The translations under genes were made by a program, and so were the position numbers. Positions 24,505-31,911 of a stretch of 31,911 nt of DNA are shown here, in pieces. A model generated the notes under the pieces. The model was not told the DNA's origin. It saw nothing but the letters and a program-made list of their open reading frames with translations, and did not search any database. Positions within the stretch are counted from its first letter, which is position 1; each line of letters opens with the position of its first letter. The stretch is from an uncultured Rickettsiales bacterium (GTDB lineage Bacteria > Pseudomonadota > Alphaproteobacteria > Rickettsiales > UBA1997). The stretch spans positions 1-31,911 of the forward strand of contig CAKVGI010000012.1 in NCBI GenBank assembly GCA_934747265.1, given 5' to 3'.

Positions 24505-24975
24505 ATGAATAAAAAGGAATTAATGCAAGAAGCAATAAAATGTTCATTAGAAGGAATGAATAGTAATGCTGGCGGTCCTTTTGGTGCCGTAATTGCAAAG
24601 GATGGGGAAATTATTGCAAGAGGTTGGAATACCGTAACAAGTACTAACGATCCAACAGCTCATGCAGAAGTTAATGTAGTAAGAATGGCTTGTAAAAAAC
24701 TAAATACTTTTGATTTGACCGGTTGTGAATTATATACATCTTGCGAACCTTGTCCTATGTGTTTATCTGCTATTTATTGGTCTGGTATCAAGAAAATTTA
24801 CTATGGAAATACAAGAAAAGATGCTGCTGATATAAATTTTGATGACGATTTTATATACAAAGAAATACCTTTACCTATGAACGAAAGAAGTGTTTCTATG
24901 GAACAACTTGATAGAGAAGAAGCTATAAAAGCCTTTAAAAATTGGATGGAAAAATCAGATAAAATTGAATATTAA
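24505..24975 (+). CDS. guaD: Guanine deaminase (CDA-fold, GuaD-type)
   Basis: A zinc deaminase that converts guanine to xanthine and ammonia in purine salvage or breakdown. The 156-residue length equals that of the Bacillus subtilis GuaD. Motifs: GGPFGAVI (23-30), DPTAHAEV with H53 and E55, and SCEPCPMCLSAIYW with zinc ligands C83 and C86. The GuaD-like C-terminal part follows with FDDDFIYKEI and a final EY. The last features distinguish it from the tRNA deaminase TadA. It is a single gene just right of the repeat; its stop overlaps that of the convergent pseudopilin gene by 3 bases. No confident promoter is visible in 24431-24504, only A+T-rich sequence. Confidence 0.9.
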   Translation: MNKKELMQEAIKCSLEGMNSNAGGPFGAVIAKDGEIIARGWNTVTSTNDPTAHAEVNVVRMACKKLNTFDLTGCELYTSCEPCPMCLSAIYWSGIKKIYYGNTRKDAADINFDDDFIYKEIPLPMNERSVSMEQLDREEAIKAFKNWMEKSDKIEY

Positions 24976-25673
24976 TCTATGTTTAATTCATAAATTAATT
25001 GACAAAGATTTTCTTTATTTGCCGTTAAATATTCATTATTAACGGCGCATTTTCTATCAACATTTTGTAGTAATTTTTTGTTAATTTTGTTTCCTCCGCT
25101 TGCAAGAATTTTTCCAGAAAATGGTAATCCATCATCTAATTTTTTATCTATTAAATAAGCTTGATTTGGTGTAAAGTTATTTATTGTTTGTATTTCCTTT
25201 TTATTGTCTGTACCTTTAATGCTTAAATGATAATAGTTTTTATTCTCATTACTAAAAATAATTATGCTTGTTTTTAAAAAATCTACATAAGGTAATACTT
25301 TTATATTTCCGTTTAATATTTTGGAGTTATACAAATGAAGCCAGAAATTTATAATTTCTCCATCAGCTTTCAAGTTTTTATCTAAAATATTATTTTGCTG
25401 GTTTTTATCCTCTATTAAATTATTTTCATTACCATCTGTATTATTTACTGATAATCCTAGTATTTGTGTTTTTCTTAAATCGCCAGGTAAAGCTCCATAT
25501 TTAATATGAAAACTTTTTATTGCTGTATTATATTTTTGTAAATTGTATGATAATTGTTGTATATTATATCTTTCTTTATTTACATTAATTTGCGCAAAGA
25601 AACTCATTATCACTGCCATAAATATGATAATTGAACAAATTTCTATTAATGTAATACCTTTATTATTTATCAT
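24972..25673 (-). CDS. Type IV pilin/pseudopilin-like protein
   Basis: The 233-residue protein starts MINNKGITLIE, a short basic leader ending in glycine, followed by ITLIE, the prepilin peptidase cleavage and N-methylation motif with the glutamate at +5. A hydrophobic helix of about 20 residues comes next. The remainder includes KYNTAIKSFHIKYGALPGDLRK, the kind of segment found in type II secretion or pilus pseudopilins, then a polar globular part with two cysteines near the C-terminus (CAVNNEYLTANKENLC) that may form a disulphide loop. No other pilus or secretion gene is in view. It starts on the stop codon of the M23 gene (TAATG), so the two are coupled. Confidence 0.72.
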   Translation of the reverse strand: MINNKGITLIEICSIIIFMAVIMSFFAQINVNKERYNIQQLSYNLQKYNTAIKSFHIKYGALPGDLRKTQILGLSVNNTDGNENNLIEDKNQQNNILDKNLKADGEIINFWLHLYNSKILNGNIKVLPYVDFLKTSIIIFSNENKNYYHLSIKGTDNKKEIQTINNFTPNQAYLIDKKLDDGLPFSGKILASGGNKINKKLLQNVDRKCAVNNEYLTANKENLCQLIYELNID

Positions 25674-27100
25674 TACTTTAATCTTAAATTTTGGTTTGGT
25701 ATATTTGTTCTATATAGATTAATTTTTTCAACTTCTTTCTTAAAATTAATCAAATCTTTTCCGACTAATTTTATTGTTGGTAATGACTTTACTCTATCTG
25801 GATTAATTCTTTTATTATTATAAATTACACCAAAATGTAAATGCGGTCCAGTAGATCTTCCCGTAGTTCCAACATATGCAATAACTTGTCCTTGTTTTAC
25901 TTTTACACCTGGTCTTATTCCAGAAGCTATTTTGCTTGCATGAGCATATTCTGTTTCATAACCACCAACATGTTTTATTCTAACATAATTTCCAAAACTA
26001 CTCCAAAATTGCGCTTTTACAACTGTACCACTGCCGGCAGCAAAAATTGGTGTACCTGTTGGTGCAGCAAAATCCTTTCCTGAATGTAATTTATTATATC
26101 CAAGTATAGGATGTTTTCTAAAACCAAAATTAGATGATATTCTTGCTCCATTAATAGGCGTTTTTAAAAGTGATTTTTGAGCACTTTGTCCATTTGAATT
26201 AAAATAATATGTTCCACCATTTATATTATATCTATATATATCATATATTCGTCCTTGATTTTCTAAATGTGCAAATATAATATTACCATCTTTTATTTTT
26301 TTGCCATCATCAGTTGAATATATTTCAAATAATATTTCAAACTCATCACCACCCCTTAAATCCCTTTGAAAGTCTATATCAAAACTAAAAAATTTAATAA
26401 AATCAACCATTATACCCGCTGGTATTCCTGCTGCTATACCATCATTATATAAGCTGTCTGTAATTTTTACTTTGTATTTTAAATAATTTTTATTTAAAGC
26501 TATTTTATTTTTTCTTGCCTGATAAATATTATCTTTATTTAAATCTACAATAATTTCCTCTTCTTTTTCGGTTAATTCTATCTTTAATTCCTCCAATAAA
26601 ACTTTTTCTTCAATTTCACCTTTTTCATTTTGGTTAATTATAACTCTATATTTTATTTCAATCGGTTGTCCAACCTTTAATTGAGAAACATTATATATAT
26701 TTTTTAAAGCCATCAGTACACTATAAGCATCGGAATTCGATATTCTAATTTCTTTTGTTAGAATATTGCTTAAATTATCACCTTGTTTTATATTGTATTT
26801 TAAGATTTCATAATCATCAATATTGATTGAATTATTTGGATATGGTACGACTATTTTTAAAGGTGGTAATATATTGTTTTCTTCATTAGCCTTCTCTATT
26901 GATGTATTTTTAAAAAAGATATATAATAAAACAAATAAAACAATTAAAAAAATGAAAATAGTTGCAAATAATATATTCTTTTTAAATTGTTCATCTCTGA
27001 AATCGGAGTTATCAAAATCACCTATTCTTTTTGTGCTGGCCAATCCGATAGCCTCACTATTTCCAATAAAAAATTTATATAATTTATTTAAAATTTTCAT
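25673..27100 (-). CDS. M23-family murein endopeptidase (membrane-anchored)
   Basis: A 475-residue peptidoglycan hydrolase. One transmembrane helix lies at about 43-63. The periplasmic part first has an OapA/LysM-like segment (around YNIKQGDNLSNIL), then a linker domain, then the LytM (M23) domain. The zinc site is intact: H339 and D343 in LHSGKDF, and HLHFG with H420 and H422. It should cut peptide cross-links during cell-wall growth or division. It lacks the coiled coil of EnvC; the layout is closer to MepM. It is transcribed away from carD and overlaps the pseudopilin gene by one base. Confidence 0.92.
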   Translation of the reverse strand: MKILNKLYKFFIGNSEAIGLASTKRIGDFDNSDFRDEQFKKNILFATIFIFLIVLFVLLYIFFKNTSIEKANEENNILPPLKIVVPYPNNSINIDDYEILKYNIKQGDNLSNILTKEIRISNSDAYSVLMALKNIYNVSQLKVGQPIEIKYRVIINQNEKGEIEEKVLLEELKIELTEKEEEIIVDLNKDNIYQARKNKIALNKNYLKYKVKITDSLYNDGIAAGIPAGIMVDFIKFFSFDIDFQRDLRGGDEFEILFEIYSTDDGKKIKDGNIIFAHLENQGRIYDIYRYNINGGTYYFNSNGQSAQKSLLKTPINGARISSNFGFRKHPILGYNKLHSGKDFAAPTGTPIFAAGSGTVVKAQFWSSFGNYVRIKHVGGYETEYAHASKIASGIRPGVKVKQGQVIAYVGTTGRSTGPHLHFGVIYNNKRINPDRVKSLPTIKLVGKDLINFKKEVEKINLYRTNIPNQNLRLK

Positions 27101-27118
27101 ATTTTTTTACAAAATCAC

Positions 27119-27147
27119 TTGCATAAATTAAAAAACTATGATATACT
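27119..27147 (+). promoter_or_regulatory. carD promoter
   Basis: -35 TTGCAT (27119-27124), 17-base spacer, -10 TATACT (27142-27147), start near 27154. The leader is about 73 bases, unusually long for this window. Confidence 0.6.
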
Positions 27148-27170
27148 ATAACAGGAGTTTGTATATCATA
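27137..27170. promoter_or_regulatory. Inverted repeat over the carD -10 region, candidate operator
   Basis: A perfect 10-bp inverted repeat, TATGATATAC (27137-27146) and GTATATCATA (27161-27170), with a 14-base centre. It covers the -10 and the expected start site. A dimeric repressor bound here would block carD. The site is also 37-70 bases upstream of the divergent M23 gene and could affect both. Confidence 0.45.
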
Positions 27171-27226
27171 TATTATGAATAATAATATATAGATATTTTA
27201 TTAATTCAAGAATTATTTATTTTATT

Positions 27227-27766
27227 ATGAAGAAAAATACAGAATTTAAAGTTGGTGAATATTGCGTTTATAAGACGCATGGTGTTGCTAAAATCAAAGA
27301 AATTCAAACAATTGAGTTAAAAGATTTTAAAAGCAAATGTTTAGTTTTATACTTTGAAAAAGAAAAACTCACCATCACCGTTCCAGAAAGTCAAATTGAA
27401 AATATGGAAATCAGAAAAATCTCTACAAAAGCCGATATGGAAGAAGTTTTTGCTATTTTATCAAATGGTGTTAAAAAAATTAAAGGTATGTGGAGTAGGA
27501 GAGCAAAAGAATATGAAGAAAAAATTAACTCTGGCGACATACGTTTGATAGCAGAAGTAATTAGAGATTTAACAAGAGATGTTGAAGAAGCTGATAGATC
27601 TTTTAGCGAAAGAATGATTTATGAAACAGCGGTTTATAGGTTAGCTTCTGAATATTCTATTTTAATGAATATATCATTAGAAGATGCTACAAAAAAGATT
27701 ATAGAAATATCAAAACAAAGAGTTAAATTTACAAATATTGATAACTGCGAAATTTTAGAAGCATAG
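27227..27766 (+). CDS. CarD/CdnL-family RNA-polymerase-binding regulator
   Basis: CarD/CdnL proteins bind the RNA polymerase beta subunit and stabilise open complexes at rRNA and other promoters. The 179-residue protein has the N-terminal Tudor-like interaction domain: FKVGEYCVYKTHGVAKIKEIQTIE, then YFEKEKLTITVPESQIENMEIRKI. A C-terminal helical DNA-binding domain follows with WSRRAKEYEEKINSGD and RDLTR, and the usual SFSERMIYETA segment. Size and order are those of the alphaproteobacterial CdnL. It is a single-gene unit with a good promoter, a candidate operator and a terminator. Confidence 0.93.
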   Translation: MKKNTEFKVGEYCVYKTHGVAKIKEIQTIELKDFKSKCLVLYFEKEKLTITVPESQIENMEIRKISTKADMEEVFAILSNGVKKIKGMWSRRAKEYEEKINSGDIRLIAEVIRDLTRDVEEADRSFSERMIYETAVYRLASEYSILMNISLEDATKKIIEISKQRVKFTNIDNCEILEA

Positions 27767-27767
27767 A

Positions 27768-27799
27768 GAATACCCGTAGAAGGTATTCCTCCTTTATTT
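27768..27799 (+). terminator. carD terminator
   Basis: Stem GAATACC (27768-27774) and GGTATTC (27782-27788), 7-base loop, followed by a pyrimidine-rich CTCCTTTATTTT tract. Confidence 0.7.
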
Positions 27800-27834
27800 T
27801 ATAACTAATTATATATTATATAATTGGATATATA

Positions 27835-28971
27835 TTAATATAGCTCCACTGCTCCATTTTTCATAAATTCTTCAACGAATTTTCTATATCTATGTTCTTG
27901 AATAGCCTTTCTAATTCCTCTCATTAAGTCTTGGTAATACATTATATTGTGTTCCGTTAATAACATTGCACCTAAAATTTCGTCAGCTTTAAATAAGTGA
28001 TGCAAATAAGCTTTTGTATGTTGTTTGCAGGCTCTACAATTACATTTTTCATCCAATGGACTTTCGTCGTACTTGTATTTCGCATTTTTAATATTAAGTG
28101 TTCCGCCTCTTATGAAAGCTTGTCCATTTCTTCCACTTCTAGCTGGTAATACACAGTCAAATTGGTCTACGCCTCTTAAAACTGAACCAACTATATCAAT
28201 AGGCTTTCCAACGCCCATTAAGTATCTTGGTTTGTCTTCTGGCATCATTGGAGTTAAGTAATCTAAAACACTAAACATTAACTCCCAACCATCATTGATT
28301 GATAAATCGCCACCAATAGCATATCCATCAAAACCGATTTTTTTTAGTCCTTCTATTGATTTTGTTCTTAACTCTTTATCTGCGCCACCTTGAACTATAC
28401 CATAAAGTCCATAACCATCTCTTTTTATAAAGGCATCTTTACTTCTTTGCGCCCATCTTAAACTTCTTTCCATAGCTCTTTTTGTGTATTTGTAATCTGC
28501 TGGTTGTCTAACACATTCATCAAGCGCCATTGTAATATCTGTATCAAGTTTATATTGAATTTCCATTGAAAATTCAGGAGTTAACTCATGCTTTTGTCCG
28601 CTTAAATGGCATCTAAAAGTACAGGCTTTTTCTGTGATTTTATTTAAGCTACTTAATGACATAGCTTGAAAACCACCGCAATCTGTTAAAATCGGTTTGT
28701 TCCAATTCATAAATTTGTGTAATCCGCCCATTTTGTAAATTGTATTATATCTGTCTTGTATCATTAAATGATAAGTATTACACAACATAATTTCTGCACC
28801 AGTATCCCTTAATTGATCAAAATGCATTGCTTTCATAGCTGCAATAGTTCCAACGGGCATAAAGCAAGGTGTATGAACATCTCCATGAGCTGTATGCAAT
28901 AAGCCTAATCTTGCTAAACCATTATTTTCTTCGTCTTTTTCTTGTAAAAATTCTAATCCAAATTGCGTCAT
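27835..28971 (-). CDS. tgt: tRNA-guanine transglycosylase (queuosine pathway)
   Basis: TGT swaps guanine 34 for preQ1 in tRNAs with GUN anticodons, the first step of queuosine formation on tRNA. The 378-residue TIM-barrel protein has PCFMPVGTIAAMKAM, the substrate region TDCGGFQAMSL (D97), IVQGG, YAIGGD, and the RNA-binding DCVLPARSGRNGQAF. The zinc site is CNCRAC plus a downstream histidine in YLHHLF. Two small deviations: cysteine C98 follows D97 where the usual motif is DSGGFQ, and LPAR replaces the common LPTR. Otherwise normal length. No queuosine synthesis genes are in view. Confidence 0.95.
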   Translation of the reverse strand: MTQFGLEFLQEKDEENNGLARLGLLHTAHGDVHTPCFMPVGTIAAMKAMHFDQLRDTGAEIMLCNTYHLMIQDRYNTIYKMGGLHKFMNWNKPILTDCGGFQAMSLSSLNKITEKACTFRCHLSGQKHELTPEFSMEIQYKLDTDITMALDECVRQPADYKYTKRAMERSLRWAQRSKDAFIKRDGYGLYGIVQGGADKELRTKSIEGLKKIGFDGYAIGGDLSINDGWELMFSVLDYLTPMMPEDKPRYLMGVGKPIDIVGSVLRGVDQFDCVLPARSGRNGQAFIRGGTLNIKNAKYKYDESPLDEKCNCRACKQHTKAYLHHLFKADEILGAMLLTEHNIMYYQDLMRGIRKAIQEHRYRKFVEEFMKNGAVELY

Positions 28972-28998
28972 ATTTATAATACCATTTTAAGTTATTTA

Positions 28999-29037
28999 AT
29001 AAAAAAGGTACCAATTATAAGTAAAATTAGTACCTTT
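28999..29037 (-). terminator. tkt terminator
   Basis: On the minus strand the stem AAAGGTAC (29030-29037) pairs with GTACCTTT (29004-29011), with inner AATT pairing, followed directly by a T run (29001-29006) that overlaps the stem end. It lies 10 bases after the tkt stop and upstream of tgt. Confidence 0.75.
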
Positions 29038-29046
29038 AATTTACTG

Positions 29047-31038
29047 TTATTTACCTAACTTTGCTAAAATTTTTTCTATTATTTTTTCTGTTGTTAAACC
29101 GAAATAATCATAAACTTGACTAGCTGGAGCTGATATTCCAAAAGTATTATCAGGAATACCAAAAAACATTCCATTATCTCCAATGTATTTACACCATCCC
29201 ATAGAACTACCAGCTTCAATTGCCACTTTTAATATATTGCTATCACCTAAAACTGATTTTTTATATTCTAGTGGTTGCTTATCAAATAATTCCCAACAAG
29301 GAGCTGATACTACTCTAATTTTTAAGCCTTTCTTTTCTAATTCTGATTTTGTAGTCATTGCTAAATCAATTTCTGTACCAGTTGCAATTATGATTAAATC
29401 AGGTGTTCCTTGACAATTATTAAAAATATACATACCTTTTGCAGAATTATTTTCTTTACTTTCTTGCGAAGAGAATACTACATTTTGTCTAGACAAAATC
29501 ATTGCACTAGGAGTTTTATTATTTTCTAATGCTAATTCATAACATTCAATAGTCTCTTGAAGGTTGCAAGGTCTAAATACATTTAAATTTGGTGTTGCTC
29601 TTAAAGAAACTAATTGCTCAATAGGTTGATGTGTAGGTCCATCTTCACCAACACCTATGGAATCATGCGTTAAAACATAAATTATAGGTAATTTCATTAA
29701 AGAGGCAAGCCTAATTGCTGGTTTTTCATAATCAGCGAAACTAAAAAATGTTCCACCATAAGGTATAAAACCACCATGCAAATAAATACCATTCATTATA
29801 CCGGCCATACCAAGCTCTCTAACTCCATATTCAATATATCTTCCACTAAAATCGTCTTTATTTATAGCTTGTTTTGTAGATGAGGTTTGGGTTAAATTTG
29901 ATGGAGTTAAATCAGCACTACCTCCAACAAGTTGAGGTATTGCTTCTGTCAGTACTTCTAATACTCTATTGGAAGATTTTCTTGTTGCTTCTGATGGTTT
30001 TTCCATAAATGCAAGTTTTTTAAATTCCTCTAATCTTTCTTTCCAATGCTTTGGTAGTTTATGTTCCATATCATCAATAAATTCTTGTTTTTTATCAGAT
30101 TTTAATAATCTACCATTCCAATTAGCATACTCACCAGTACCTCTTATTCCAGCTTCATTCCATAATTGCAAAATATTAGATGGAATTTCAAAAGGTGGTA
30201 ATGTCCAGCCTAAGTTTTGTTTTAAAATATCCAATTCTTCTCCTTTTATAGGCGATCCATGACATTTACTTGTACATTCTTTTGTTGAACCATAACCAAT
30301 TTTTGTTTTAAACGCTATAAAGGTAGGTTGCATACTTAAATTTGCGTCATCAAATGCACCTCTAATACTTTCAAAATCATGACCATCTGCTTCTATATAT
30401 TTAAAACCATTGCTTTCCATTCTCATTCTCATATTTTCATTTCTAGCAATATCAGTAGAACCATCAATGGTAATTGAGTTATTATCCCATAAAATCACAA
30501 GATTATCAAGATTCAAAACGCCAGCAACTCCCAAAGCTTCATAACTTGCACCTTCCATTAAACAGCCATCGCCAACCATACAATAAATTTTATGATTTAC
30601 CAAATCATCACCATATCTAGAATTTAACATTTTTTCAGCAATAGCCATACCAACAGCATTAGTTAAGCCTTGCCCCAAAGGTCCGGTAGTTGTTTCTATT
30701 CCATTTAAAAAACCATATTCTGGATGTCCAGCTGTTTTTGAATGTAATTGTCTAAAATTTTTAATATCCTCAATATTAATATCTTCATATCCGGTTAAAT
30801 ATAATAATGAATAAAGTAATGCGGAACCATGACCTGCGGATAATATAAATCTATCTCTATCATACCATTTTGGATTTTTTGCATCATACTTTAAAACTTC
30901 ACTAAATAATATTGTTGCAACATCAGCAAAACCAAGTGGTAGTCCGGGATGTCCAGAATTAGCTTTTGCAACCATATCAGCAGACAAAACTCTAACAGCC
31001 GTAGCCATTTGTTTTAGTTCTTCAATACTTTTTTTCAT
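29047..31038 (-). CDS. tkt: Transketolase
   Basis: Transketolase moves two-carbon units between sugar phosphates in the pentose phosphate pathway, using thiamine diphosphate. The 663-residue protein is full length: H30 in NSGHPGLPLG, H70 in SAGHGSALLY, GHPE (104-107), the cofactor motif GDG (156-158) through the NN of WDNNSITIDG, and TTGPLGQGL. The second half has GVRELGMAGIMNGI and THDSIGVGEDGPTHQP, which bind the substrate and aminopyrimidine ring. It forms a single-gene unit; the upstream A+T-rich bases 31039-31120 include TTGATA and TTGAAA -35 candidates, but no clearly best promoter. Confidence 0.97.
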   Translation of the reverse strand: MKKSIEELKQMATAVRVLSADMVAKANSGHPGLPLGFADVATILFSEVLKYDAKNPKWYDRDRFILSAGHGSALLYSLLYLTGYEDINIEDIKNFRQLHSKTAGHPEYGFLNGIETTTGPLGQGLTNAVGMAIAEKMLNSRYGDDLVNHKIYCMVGDGCLMEGASYEALGVAGVLNLDNLVILWDNNSITIDGSTDIARNENMRMRMESNGFKYIEADGHDFESIRGAFDDANLSMQPTFIAFKTKIGYGSTKECTSKCHGSPIKGEELDILKQNLGWTLPPFEIPSNILQLWNEAGIRGTGEYANWNGRLLKSDKKQEFIDDMEHKLPKHWKERLEEFKKLAFMEKPSEATRKSSNRVLEVLTEAIPQLVGGSADLTPSNLTQTSSTKQAINKDDFSGRYIEYGVRELGMAGIMNGIYLHGGFIPYGGTFFSFADYEKPAIRLASLMKLPIIYVLTHDSIGVGEDGPTHQPIEQLVSLRATPNLNVFRPCNLQETIECYELALENNKTPSAMILSRQNVVFSSQESKENNSAKGMYIFNNCQGTPDLIIIATGTEIDLAMTTKSELEKKGLKIRVVSAPCWELFDKQPLEYKKSVLGDSNILKVAIEAGSSMGWCKYIGDNGMFFGIPDNTFGISAPASQVYDYFGLTTEKIIEKILAKLGK

Positions 31039-31242
31039 ATAAAATTTCAGAAAATTAAACTATACAGAACCTATAATAAATATTTTCAATTATCAAGAAT
31101 TTTTTTATTTATGTTATATGTATTGCTAATTTTTATATATTGCTTAATTATTATGTTTTAATATAATTTATTAAGCAATAAATATAAATTATATTTTAAT
31201 TTATATTTTATACCCGCTATTTTTCTTTCAACAAACTTCGCA

Positions 31243-31590
31243 CTATGCTAAGTGGTATTTTTTATTCTTCCCTTTTAAGGGGAATCCTCTGTTCCTTCCT
31301 GTTAAGAGGTATCTTCTATTTTCCCCTCTGTTAGGGGATATATCTCTATCCTTCCTGATAAGAGTGCATTTTATCCATCCTAATAAGAGCCACTCTCCTT
31401 CCACCATGATAAGAGCATTCCTCTCACCCGATAAGCCTCTTCCCCCCATGATAAGCCTCTTCCCCCCATGATAAGCCTATTCCTCCCTGATAAGGATCCC
31501 TCTCTATCCCCCCTGATAAGGTCCTCTCATTCTTCCCCTCTAATAAGGTCCTCTCATTCTTCCCCCCTGATAAGGGGGGCAAGGGGGGGT
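31243..31590 (-). repeat. Right array of degenerate CTTATCAGGGGG units
   Basis: About 14 copies of a short unit, on the plus strand CCCCCTGATAAG plus a pyrimidine-rich filler, spaced 20-27 bases. The three nearest the A+T segment (31508-31579) are close to consensus, two adjacent 20-base units at 31442-31481 are nearly identical, and those toward 31243 have decayed to forms such as CTGTTAAGAGG. Orientation is opposite to the left array. The bases 31039-31242 between tkt and the array are A+T-rich and hold nothing I can name. Confidence 0.82.
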
Positions 31591-31876
31591 TTAGAATACT
31601 TTGATTATATTTAAGCTTTGTTTTTTATGTTAATATATTAATTTATAATTCTTATAAAATTATTAATTGATTATATATTTTTTTATATATAATAGTTTAT
31701 ATTATTTATATAATATTAACAATATATTTAATGTGTGATTATAGTATTTAATAATATGTAGTAGTATTATTGTAATTCTTAATTCTTAATTATTTATTTT
31801 GTTTTATTGTAAAATAAAACAAAATAAATGACTATCAACCCCCCTGTCAGTCTACGACTGACTCCCCCCTTATCAG
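31567..31876. mobile_element. MITE-like cassette with 13-bp terminal inverted repeats
   Basis: Perfect inverted ends CTGATAAGGGGGG (31567-31579) and CCCCCCTTATCAG (31864-31876), with a second G-run/C-run pair just inside (31583-31591 and 31837-31844). They enclose about 245 bases of A+T-rich sequence with no open frame, including the 17-bp hairpin. A small stem GTCAGTC/GACTGAC (31846-31862) sits between the two C runs at the right end. Size (310 bases) and structure fit a miniature inverted-repeat element, but no target duplication or transposase was identified. Confidence 0.5.
31792..31829. repeat. Perfect 17-bp A+T hairpin
   Basis: Arms 31792-31808 and 31813-31829 pair perfectly around the loop GTAA. 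It is the counterpart of the 13-bp hairpin at 23983-24011; the arms differ in length between copies, yet both remain perfect. Confidence 0.75.
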
Positions 31877-31911
31877 GCACACTGTTCACTCCTTCTTGTC
31901 TTAATACTTGA

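Noticed and set aside
24505..24975. Assignment as tRNA adenosine deaminase TadA
   Set aside because: Zinc motifs are shared, but the length of 156 and the FIYKEI and EY C-terminal features fit guanine deaminase better.
25841..26083. An 80-codon plus-strand serine- and cysteine-rich frame
   Set aside because: Antisense of the conserved M23 catalytic domain.
31243..31449. A 68-codon minus-strand open frame rich in glycine and arginine
   Set aside because: Same reason: it is the right repeat array read in one frame.
31243..31590. CRISPR array
   Set aside because: Units are only about 12 bases, the fillers are 8-15 bases and partly repeated themselves, and no cas gene is present. The polarity is reported, but the CRISPR label is not justified.

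Overview
The window reads as chromosome from a very A+T-rich alphaproteobacterium that probably lives without oxygen. Three things support this. The tmRNA gene (about 21217-21512) is circularly permuted: its CCA-bearing acceptor piece comes before the tag-coding piece, the arrangement typical of Alphaproteobacteria. RpoH, a CarD/CdnL regulator and an MPP-like M16 peptidase fit the same class. HydE and HydF, maturases of [FeFe]-hydrogenase, point to anaerobic hydrogen metabolism. A host-associated or gut lineage is plausible from the low G+C content, but that is inference.

Layout. 166-3300 (minus) is an xth-hydE-hydF operon with its own promoter. 3396-6163 (minus) is an M48 metalloprotease overlapping a DUF2207-type membrane protein. 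6335-10455 (plus) holds a two-NBD ABC ATPase with no permease, an M16 peptidase and an HD-domain protein with a long unassigned C-terminus. 10499-12398 (minus) is murA overlapping a winged-helix regulator with a degenerate receiver domain. 12535-13398 (plus) is rpoH. 13402-16017 (minus) is era, an unknown exported protein and a YgjP-type metallopeptidase, tightly packed. 16140-17573 (plus) is a PpiD/SurA-like membrane chaperone, followed by tRNA-Arg(CCT). 17685-21010 (minus) is gyrA-rdgB. Then come tmRNA and a SemiSWEET transporter (plus), and mltG-dusB (minus). 24505-31038 carries guanine deaminase, an M23 peptidase coupled to a pseudopilin-like protein, CarD, tgt and transketolase.

Most genes are housekeeping: DNA repair and topology, envelope synthesis and remodelling (murA, mltG, M23), stress sigma factor, ribosome assembly and rescue (era, tmRNA), tRNA modification (dusB, tgt) and central carbon metabolism (tkt). 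Clear promoters of the TTGACA/TATAAT type with 16-18 base spacers precede many transcription units. Many gene pairs overlap by 1-17 bases, which suggests translational coupling.

The least ordinary parts are the two long gene-free stretches, 23868-24504 and 31039-31911. Each carries a related composite repeat: a perfect A+T hairpin, about 200 bases of A+T-rich sequence, and a G/C-rich array of degenerate CTTATCAGGGGG units whose quality decays away from the A+T segment. The two copies are in opposite orientation, with arrays facing inward, and bracket the guaD-to-tkt block. The right copy is also bounded by perfect 13-bp inverted repeats, so it resembles a small non-autonomous mobile element. 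No CRISPR array, phage, transposase or obvious defence system was seen.
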